In this document: positions 6,368-11,591 of the stretch, in pieces
Position numbering within the stretch: the stretch's first letter is position 1
How the letters are laid out: every line of letters starts with the position of its first letter
NCBI GenBank assembly: GCA_900321595.1
Contig: ONWP01000001.1
Span: 1 to 11,591 of the forward strand
DNA from: an uncultured Eubacteriales bacterium
Lineage (GTDB): Bacteria > Bacillota > Clostridia > Oscillospirales > Acutalibacteraceae
Reading direction: 5' to 3'
Length of the DNA stretch: 11,591 nucleotides
Position numbers and translations under genes: made by a program
The notes under the pieces: model-generated
What the model saw: the letters and a program-made list of their open reading frames with translations, nothing else
Databases searched by the model: none
Told to the model about the DNA's origin: nothing

Positions 6368-7297
6368 TCAATACTTCAAAATGCCGCTCGGATCGTCGAA
6401 CACCCGCTGCACCTCATCCAGGAAGGGCTTCACGTTGCCGAAGTCGAGTACGCGGTGGTCGAAGCAGATGCACATGGGGATCGTGGAGGCGATCGCCACG
6501 TAGTCCTCGCCGGCCGCGTTCGTGCGGACAACGGGCTTCTTCTGCAGCGCGCCCACGCCGATGGCGCAGACCTGCGGCGGGATGATCATCAGCATCGCCA
6601 GCGCCCCGGCGTGCTCCCGGGTGATGGCGCCCACGTTGGAGATCGTGATCGTGCCCTGCTTGAGATCCTCCTTCATCAGCTTATCGCTTTCGGGGATCGC
6701 GTCGTAGGCCTTCTTCGCCTCGCCCTTCAGGGGCTCCACGCGGTGCCGCTTCTGCGTTTTCGACCCGATGAGCCGCTGCGCCACGCTGACGACCTTGCCC
6801 TGCGTCAGCGCCTCCAGCGTGTCGTTCATGGAGACGTCGTACATGACCTCGTTCAGGTTCGTGTTCTTGATCTTGCGCGCCGTGTCCGCCATGTACTCGG
6901 TGATGTTCTTCAGGCTTCTGTTGCCCATATCCTTCATGGTGATGGTCATCATGTTGCCGTCGGGCAGGATCCAGGGCATGGAGATATCGATGTTGTTGAA
7001 GGTCGTGACCTTGCCGCGCACCAGCTTCGGCTCGAAGCGCACGTGGGCGTTGAGCGCGGGCGCCGCCTTGAGCCCCTCGCAGATCGCCTTGATGATCACG
7101 GTGTTCAGCGTGACATGCGCGCCCTGATCGCGCTTGATCGCTTCGTCGAAGGCCTTATACTGCACGAGGAAGTCCGTCACATCCGGTTCGAAGATATAAC
7201 TGACGTGCGGGATGTTCTTCCAGCTCTGGCTGGTCATCTCCGCGACCATTTTGCGCTGGATTCCGAAGCGATAAACGCCTGTTTCCTGGTTTGCCAA
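6368..7297 (-). CDS. Stand-alone E2-like acyltransferase (2-oxo acid dehydrogenase catalytic domain)
   Basis: The protein of 309 residues matches the catalytic domain of dihydrolipoamide acyltransferases (E2), a fold shared with chloramphenicol acetyltransferase. In true E2s it moves acyl groups from lipoyl-lysine to CoA. Supporting motifs are the M-P-W-I-L-P-D-G segment (107-114), G-T-I-T-I-S-N-V-G (215-223) and the catalytic-type block D-H-R-V-L-D (280-285, His281). Two things are unusual. There is no lipoyl or E1/E3-binding domain, since the protein begins directly with the acyltransferase fold. The expected glycine of DHRxxDG is Phe286. Residues of about 165-212 form a charged, lysine-rich segment. 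No E1, E3 or lipoate gene is nearby, so its acyl donor is unknown. The start is TTG at 7297, supported by AAGGAAG six bases upstream; the first ATG (residue 17) has no comparable site. The gene is monocistronic. Confidence 0.88.
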   Translation of the reverse strand: MANQETGVYRFGIQRKMVAEMTSQSWKNIPHVSYIFEPDVTDFLVQYKAFDEAIKRDQGAHVTLNTVIIKAICEGLKAAPALNAHVRFEPKLVRGKVTTFNNIDISMPWILPDGNMMTITMKDMGNRSLKNITEYMADTARKIKNTNLNEVMYDVSMNDTLEALTQGKVVSVAQRLIGSKTQKRHRVEPLKGEAKKAYDAIPESDKLMKEDLKQGTITISNVGAITREHAGALAMLMIIPPQVCAIGVGALQKKPVVRTNAAGEDYVAIASTIPMCICFDHRVLDFGNVKPFLDEVQRVFDDPSGILKY

Positions 7298-7303
7298 AGA
7301 GAT

Positions 7304-7310
7304 CTTCCTT
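7304..7310 (-). promoter_or_regulatory. Shine-Dalgarno site selecting the TTG start of the E2-like gene
   Basis: AAGGAAG on the minus strand lies six bases upstream of the TTG at 7297. The next in-frame ATG is 16 codons further on, within the conserved fold. TTG initiation, often a sign of modest expression, is therefore the best-supported start. Confidence 0.75.
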
Positions 7311-7338
7311 TCAAACGTTGATTCGTCGGTACGTATTG

Positions 7339-7369
7339 ATTATATCAGAAAAGTTTGCGTTCCTCTCAA
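7339..7369 (-). promoter_or_regulatory. Extended -10 promoter of the E2-like acyltransferase gene
   Basis: On the minus strand a perfect TATAAT (7339-7344) is preceded by TGA, forming an extended -10 (7339-7347). The best -35 candidate, TTGAGA (7364-7369), is 19 bases away, longer than ideal, but an extended -10 can compensate. Transcription would start near 7332, giving a leader of about 35 bases. Confidence 0.72.
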
Positions 7370-7380
7370 CTGAATTGTGA

Positions 7381-7432
7381 ACAAATTAAAAACGGCAAGA
7401 GAAATTCGCCGATTTCCCGCCGTTTGATTTGT
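7381..7432 (-). terminator. Probable terminator after the CPBP protease gene
   Basis: On the minus strand AAACGGC (7419-7425) pairs with GCCGTTT (7390-7396), followed by further Ts and then AATTTG. Inside the large loop GAAAT and ATTTC can pair as an inner stem. Outside it ACAAAT (7381-7386) and ATTTGT (7427-7432) can extend the structure. The 22-base inner region is longer than in classic terminators, so efficiency is uncertain. It ends the parA-glgA-isomerase-CPBP run. Confidence 0.65.
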
Positions 7433-7448
7433 GCAGTTGCTACAATTT

Positions 7449-8549
7449 CTATCCCATAGACTGGATCGCCGTTTCCACGGTCTCCGCGAACATCCACAGC
7501 ACCGCGACGAGCATCAGCGGATGCGAGAACACGCGGCCGATAAAGCCGCCGGTGCTCACGCGGACGCCGAAGGGGATCGTCCCGGCCGGATACCACGGGA
7601 AGCGGAAATTGTTCGTCTCGCGGAAAACCGCCCGGTTTTTCTCCTTCGAGAAGTACAGGATCGTCAGCACGATGCCCGCCAGGATCATACCGTAGAACAC
7701 GACGTCGGTGACCAGATTGACGATCACCGTCGCGCCGAACCGGTCGTAGACGGTGGTGACGACGACCGCGTACAGATTGTTCAGCAGATGGATGCAGACG
7801 CCCGTCCAGAGCGACTCCGTGACAATGGTCGCGTAGCCGATCACAAACCCCGCGATGATCGCGAAGGGGATCTGCGCCGGATTGTGGTGGATCAGCCCGA
7901 AGAGGATCGCGGTCGTCACGAGCGCGAACCGGTCGCTGATCGCGCGCAGCGGCTGCATGAGGATCCCCCGGAAGACCAGCTCCTCGATGAGCGCCGGCGC
8001 GATCGCGGTGGATACGACGAACATGACCAGATCCATCGGCGACTCCGGCAGGCTCTCCAACGACGCGTCGAAGATCTCCGTGCCGGTGATCGCGTTCATG
8101 AACATGTCCAGATAGGAGGACAGCAGGTTCCCGAGCATGCACATGCCCAGGCCGATCACCACCAGCAGCGCCCAGCGCCGTCCCGCCTTCGGCCTGCCCA
8201 TCGGGATGGGCGTATGCCGCTGCGCCCGGAAGCAGAGCCGCACCAGGACGAACGGTCCGCCCACCACGAACACCGTGTAAAACGTGTTGATGACGTACTG
8301 CACCGCCGACGAGTTGAACGTGGCGGCGAACGTGTCATAGTCCGCGCCCTTCACGCTGCGCATGACGTCAAACAGGACGCCGAGCCCTATGGACACCAAC
8401 CGGCTCGCCAGCAGGTGCGCCAGGATCGCCGCCGCGCAGAAGATCACGATGCCGCGCAGCATCTGATTGACGCCCATTTTGACAAGCGGCTCCGTCACCT
8501 TCCGGCGGTGATCCGGCGGCGGCATATAGCCGGGATCGGTTTCGTACAT
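7449..8549 (-). CDS. CPBP-family intramembrane metalloprotease (Abi/CAAX-like)
   Basis: Polytopic membrane protein of 366 residues with about eight hydrophobic segments (roughly 31-60, 84-106, 126-147, 172-188, 209-220, 226-262, 273-299, 344-358). The CPBP (formerly Abi) signature is complete: Glu189-Glu190-x3-Arg194 (EELVFR), F-x3-H at Phe217-His221, and His254-x2-Asn257. These residues build the glutamate/histidine active site of Rce1-type proteases. Bacterial members cleave or process membrane or peptide substrates, some in bacteriocin immunity, but most have no known target and none can be assigned here. The N-terminal about 28 residues are hydrophilic and cytoplasmic-looking. The ATG follows the stop of the isomerase/epimerase gene by a single base, with GGGAG (8558-8562) eight bases upstream. 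Translation is therefore probably coupled to that gene. Confidence 0.92.
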   Translation of the reverse strand: MYETDPGYMPPPDHRRKVTEPLVKMGVNQMLRGIVIFCAAAILAHLLASRLVSIGLGVLFDVMRSVKGADYDTFAATFNSSAVQYVINTFYTVFVVGGPFVLVRLCFRAQRHTPIPMGRPKAGRRWALLVVIGLGMCMLGNLLSSYLDMFMNAITGTEIFDASLESLPESPMDLVMFVVSTAIAPALIEELVFRGILMQPLRAISDRFALVTTAILFGLIHHNPAQIPFAIIAGFVIGYATIVTESLWTGVCIHLLNNLYAVVVTTVYDRFGATVIVNLVTDVVFYGMILAGIVLTILYFSKEKNRAVFRETNNFRFPWYPAGTIPFGVRVSTGGFIGRVFSHPLMLVAVLWMFAETVETAIQSMG

Positions 8550-8550
8550 C

Positions 8551-9414
8551 TCAGAAGCTCCCGAGGATCTCGTGCAGCGCGTCGGACGCGGCCTTGAAGG
8601 CGGCCTCGTTCGTGGGATAGGTGAAGACGTTCTTCAGCTTGTCGTAGGTGCCGCCCTTCTGCTCGAGCGCCGCGAGGCCGTCGAAGACGGTCAGATGCGG
8701 CTCCAGCGTCAGGAAGACCTTGCCGTCCATGGAAGCGTGCGCGTCTCTGAGCACCGCGGCGACGCAGCCGTCGCCCTTTCCGGCGGGCACCACCGCGCCG
8801 GTCTCCATGATCGCGTCCTTCACGTGGAAATAGGTGATCCGGTCCTTGAGGAGCGCGTAGCCCTCGTCCACCTTCTGGCCGCACTGGATGAAGTTCGCCG
8901 GGTCGAAGACGCAGTACAGGTCGGGCAGCGCGTCAAGAAGATCGCGGCACCGCGCGGCGATGTCGCCGTAGATGCCCTTTTCGTTCTCATGGCACATGCG
9001 CACGCCGGCGGGTCTGCCGGCCTCGACCATGCGGCCGACCCGGTCGATGACCTCGTCCCTGTAGATCGCGGGATCGTCCCCCGCGGGGATATAGAAGCTG
9101 AACATGCGCACGTTTTCCGTCCCCAGGATGCAGGCGGTCTCGACGCAGCGCTTCACCTGCTCCATATGCGCCTCGAAGTCGTCGCGGACGCCGATCTTGC
9201 CCAGGGGCGATCCGACGCTCGACACGCCGATCCCGGCGTCGTCTAATCTCTTTCTGAGCGCTTTCGCCTCGTCCGCAGTCAGGTCGGCGACGTTTTTGCC
9301 GTCGACGTTCCGGGGCTCGAGATGGGTCAGGCCGTTGGCCTTCAGCGCGGCGATCTGCGCGTCGACGGCGGGGCTCGCCTCGTCCGCGAACGCGGAAAGA
9401 ATGAATTCTGCCAT
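8551..9414 (-). CDS. Sugar phosphate isomerase/epimerase family protein (xylose isomerase-like TIM barrel)
   Basis: Soluble TIM-barrel protein of 287 residues of the AP-endonuclease-2/xylose-isomerase-like family, which includes sugar and inosose isomerases, epimerases and dehydratases. The expected divalent-metal ligands can be read at the ends of barrel strands: Glu143 (C-H-E-N), Asp171 (F-D-P-A-N), His197 (F-H-V-K-D) and Glu238 (L-E-P-H). The opening, with its early acidic D-E and later the H-L-E-P segment (31-34), also fits. The family does not predict the substrate, so I give no gene symbol. The ATG has a perfect GGAGG eight bases upstream (9423-9427). It starts 19 bases after the glgA stop and ends one base before the CPBP gene, so it is the middle of a probable operon. 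A carbohydrate role fits its position after glycogen synthase. Confidence 0.9.
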   Translation of the reverse strand: MAEFILSAFADEASPAVDAQIAALKANGLTHLEPRNVDGKNVADLTADEAKALRKRLDDAGIGVSSVGSPLGKIGVRDDFEAHMEQVKRCVETACILGTENVRMFSFYIPAGDDPAIYRDEVIDRVGRMVEAGRPAGVRMCHENEKGIYGDIAARCRDLLDALPDLYCVFDPANFIQCGQKVDEGYALLKDRITYFHVKDAIMETGAVVPAGKGDGCVAAVLRDAHASMDGKVFLTLEPHLTVFDGLAALEQKGGTYDKLKNVFTYPTNEAAFKAASDALHEILGSF

Positions 9415-9433
9415 ATGTATTTCCTCCGGAAAA

Positions 9434-10855
9434 TTACTTTAAAAGCTCCTTGTACAGGTCGATATACTCCCCTGCCGAGCGCTTCCAGCTGTAGTCGCAC
9501 TCCATGGCGCGGCGGCGCAGGATCGCCCAGCCGTCCTTGTCCTGATAGCCCTCCACGGCGCGCTCCATGGCGTGCAGCATGTCGTGGGCGTTGTAGTTGG
9601 AGAAGGTGAAGCCGTTGCCCTCGCCCAGGCCGGAGTCGAACACGCTGTCGCGCAGGCCGCCGGTCTCGCGGACGATCGGCACGCTGCCGTAGCGCAGGGC
9701 GATCATCTGCGACAGGCCGCAGGGCTCGCTCTTGGACGGCATCAGGAACACGTCGGAGCCGGCGTAGATCTTGCTGGCAAGCTCCGGGATGAAGCCCAGC
9801 GTCACGCCCACGTTGTCGGGGTAGCGCGCCGCCATGTCGCTGAAGAAGCGCTCGTACTCCCACTCGCCGGAGCCCAGCACCACGAACTGCGCGTCGTTGT
9901 AGCGGATGAAGTCCTCGAGCACCGCCTTGACCAGATCCAGCCCCTTGTGGTCGACCAGACGCGTCACCATGGCGAAAAGCGGCACCTCGGGCCGCACGGG
10001 CAGCCCGAACCGCGCCTGCAGCTTCGCCTTGTTCTCCGCCTTGCCGGAGGCGTCCGCGGCGTCGTAATTCTTATAGATGTTCTGGTCCGTCGCCGGATCG
10101 TATACGGTGTAGCTGATGCCGTTGAGGATGCCGCGCAGCTTCCACGCGCGCTGGCGCAGGATCCCGTCGAGGCCGTGGCTGTACCACGGGTCGAGGATCT
10201 CCTCGGCGTAGCTGGGGCTGACCGTCGTGACCCGGTCGGCGGTCTCGATCGCGCCCTTCATGAAGTTGACGCAGTCGTCGTATTCGAGCACGTGCTTGTC
10301 GTAGACCGACAGGCCGACCACGTTCTCGAGCACCTCGTCGCCGTATTTGCCCTGATACTGGATGTTGTGGATCGTGTAGACGGTCTTGATGTTCTCATAG
10401 CCGGGCAGCGTCGCGTAGATGCAGCTGTAATACACAGGCGTCAGCGCGGTCTGCCAGTCGTTGCAGTGGATGATATCCGGCTTGAAGTCGATCAGCGGGA
10501 TGATCTCCAGCACGGCGCGGGAGAAGAACGCGAAGCGCTCCGCGTCGTCGTAGTGGCCGTAGAGCCCCTCCCGCTTGAAGTAGTATTCATTGTCGATGAA
10601 GTAATAGATCACGCCGTCCTGCCGGTACTCGAATACGCCGCAGTACTGCCGCCGCCAGGCGACGGGCACCACGATCGAGCCCAGGAACGTCATTTTCTGC
10701 CGGTATTCGTCGCCGACGCAGGCGTACAGCGGCATGACCACGCGGCAGCCGATGAAGCGTTTGCGCAGCGCCTGCGGCAGCGAGCCCGCCACGTCCCCCA
10801 GACCGCCGGAGGCGGCAAAGGGCTTGACCTCTGCGGATGCGAACAAGACTTTCAT
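9434..10855 (-). CDS. glgA: Glycogen synthase GlgA (GT5 family)
   Basis: GT-B glycosyltransferase of 473 residues, normal for bacterial GlgA (E. coli 477). It extends alpha-1,4-glucan from ADP-glucose in the cytoplasm for glycogen storage. Typical motifs are the N-terminal G-G-L-G-D-V segment (17-22), H-C-N-D-W-Q-T (130-136), H-N (163-164), Arg299 and Lys304 (T-R-L, H-K-G) and the C-terminal E377-P-C-G-L-x-Q active-site block followed by T-G-G-L (398-401). One departure stands out. The ADP-glucose-contacting lysine of the E. coli KTGGL motif (Lys15) is Ala15 here (ASGGL). The ATG has AAGGGAG eight bases upstream (10864-10870). It lies 42 bases after parA with no visible terminator or TATAAT between them, so co-transcription is possible. 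No other glycogen gene (glgC, glgB, glgP) is in the window. Confidence 0.96.
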   Translation of the reverse strand: MKVLFASAEVKPFAASGGLGDVAGSLPQALRKRFIGCRVVMPLYACVGDEYRQKMTFLGSIVVPVAWRRQYCGVFEYRQDGVIYYFIDNEYYFKREGLYGHYDDAERFAFFSRAVLEIIPLIDFKPDIIHCNDWQTALTPVYYSCIYATLPGYENIKTVYTIHNIQYQGKYGDEVLENVVGLSVYDKHVLEYDDCVNFMKGAIETADRVTTVSPSYAEEILDPWYSHGLDGILRQRAWKLRGILNGISYTVYDPATDQNIYKNYDAADASGKAENKAKLQARFGLPVRPEVPLFAMVTRLVDHKGLDLVKAVLEDFIRYNDAQFVVLGSGEWEYERFFSDMAARYPDNVGVTLGFIPELASKIYAGSDVFLMPSKSEPCGLSQMIALRYGSVPIVRETGGLRDSVFDSGLGEGNGFTFSNYNAHDMLHAMERAVEGYQDKDGWAILRRRAMECDYSWKRSAGEYIDLYKELLK

Positions 10856-10897
10856 GTCATTGTCTCCCTTCTTTTCTCTTCGATTCCATTTCTGTGA

Positions 10898-11591
10898 TCA
10901 GTGTCTTTGCTTGCTTAAAAACTCCTCCGACAGCGCCGTGTAGGCCGCGGCGCCGCGGGAGCTCTTGTCAAAATAGATGACGGGCTGACCGAAGGACGGC
11001 GCCTCGCTCAGGCGGACGTTGCGGGGGATGACGGTCTCGTACACCTTCCCGGGGAAGAATTTCTTCACCTCGGCCACCACCTGCTGCGTCAGATTCAGTC
11101 TGCCGTCATACATGGTCAGCAGGACCCCCTCCAGCTCCAGATAGGGGTTGTACAGCTGCTTGATCTTGCGCGCCGTCGCCATCAGCTGGGACAGGCCCTC
11201 CAGCGCGTAGTATTCGCACTGGATCGGCACCAGGAACGTGTCCGAGGCCGTCAGCGCGTTGAGCGTGATGATGCCCAGGCTCGGCGGGCAGTCCAGGAAG
11301 ATATAATCGTAGTCGTCCCAGACGGACGCCAGCGCCTTTTTGAGGACGGCCTCGCGCTTTTTGCGCTCGATCAGCTCCAGCTCCGCCCCGGCCAGATCCA
11401 TATTCGCCGGGATCAGATCGACCTTGTAGTCGGTGCGTATGATCGTCCCGCCCGCGTCCGCGGAGCCCATCAGGATATCGTAGCTGGAATGCTTCGTCGC
11501 CCGCTTGCTGACGCCGAAGCCGCTGGTGGAGTTGCCCTGCGGATCGATGTCGGCCAGCAGCACCCGGTGCCCGGCGTACGCGACGCAGGCG
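10898..11591 (-). CDS. parA: ParA/Soj chromosome partitioning ATPase, 5' end cut by the window
   Basis: ParA/Soj is a deviant Walker A ATPase that binds DNA non-specifically as an ATP dimer and, with ParB at parS, drives origin segregation. About 230 residues are visible. The reading frame stays open to the window edge, with A-G-H-R-V-L-L preceding the D-x-D-P-Q-G-N motif, so the frame continues beyond base 11591. The Walker A (KGGVGKT) expected upstream is outside the window. Visible motifs are D-P-Q-G-N, the Walker B segment Y-I-F-L-D-C-P-P-S-L-G, and the C-terminal S-E-A-P-S-F-G block followed by S-S-R-G-A. The nearest in-frame GTG (11563) lies inside the conserved fold and is not the true start. 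No parB follows; the next gene is glgA. A ParA-like plasmid or MinD protein is less likely given the Soj-type C-terminus. Confidence 0.93.
   Translation of the reverse strand, partial: ACVAYAGHRVLLADIDPQGNSTSGFGVSKRATKHSSYDILMGSADAGGTIIRTDYKVDLIPANMDLAGAELELIERKKREAVLKKALASVWDDYDYIFLDCPPSLGIITLNALTASDTFLVPIQCEYYALEGLSQLMATARKIKQLYNPYLELEGVLLTMYDGRLNLTQQVVAEVKKFFPGKVYETVIPRNVRLSEAPSFGQPVIYFDKSSRGAAAYTALSEEFLSKQRH

Noticed and set aside
7449..8549. The CPBP protein as an abortive-infection (phage defence) factor because of the old Abi family name
   Set aside because: The family name is historical. The motifs indicate a membrane protease, and the neighbours are metabolic genes.
9572..10897. A long plus-strand open frame opposite glgA
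   Set aside because: It is low-complexity, Val/Asp/Arg/His-rich and has no motif or ribosome site. GlgA on the other strand is unambiguous. The same holds for the plus-strand frames opposite recO, era, phoH, the E2-like gene and the CPBP gene.
1..11591. CRISPR arrays, tRNA or rRNA genes, riboswitches and insertion sequences
   Set aside because: I looked for regular direct repeats, cloverleaf-like sequences, long leaders and transposase frames and found none. All intergenic gaps are under about 170 bases and are largely explained by promoters and terminators.

Overview
The window most resembles a chromosomal segment of a GC-rich member of the Clostridia, probably a gut Oscillospiraceae/Ruminococcaceae-type bacterium. 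The basis is a compact phoH-ybeY-era-recO block, a Soj-type ParA, clear Shine-Dalgarno sites (GGAGG and similar) before almost every gene, sigma-A-like promoters, and strong intrinsic terminators. The taxonomic call is inference from gene content and style; no rRNA or other marker settles it. Gene density is high and no gene-free stretch exceeds about 170 bases.

Layout. On the plus strand there is one gene, an AAA ATPase of the DUF4143 type (67-1422). It has its own promoter, is poorer in GC than the rest and looks like an accessory insertion. It converges on recO at a bidirectional terminator (1454-1479). Everything else is on the minus strand, read from right to left. (a) A partial parA/soj (10898-11591, cut by the window edge) is followed by glgA, a TIM-barrel sugar isomerase/epimerase and a CPBP-family membrane protease, with gaps of 42, 19 and 1 bases; a terminator lies at 7381-7432. 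(b) A stand-alone 2-oxo-acid dehydrogenase E2-like acyltransferase is monocistronic, with a TTG start, an extended -10 promoter and a UUCG-loop terminator. (c) A secreted purple-acid-phosphatase-like metallophosphoesterase is monocistronic, with a near-consensus promoter. (d) phoH-ybeY-era-recO is a tight operon from one promoter, with overlaps or one-base gaps throughout.

How the genes work together. Group (d) is a housekeeping operon for ribosome maturation and RNA metabolism (PhoH, YbeY, Era) plus recombinational repair (RecO). Group (a) links glycogen synthesis to a sugar isomerase and a membrane protease, possibly as readthrough from the chromosome-partition gene; no functional link is proven.

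I do not see a convincing new defence, mobile or regulatory system. The points most worth a second look are the E2-like enzyme with no lipoyl domain and an altered active-site motif, the parA-glgA neighbourhood without parB next to it, the Lys-to-Ala change in the GlgA donor-site motif, and the phosphoesterase with a changed metal-ligand motif and an amphipathic C-terminal tail.
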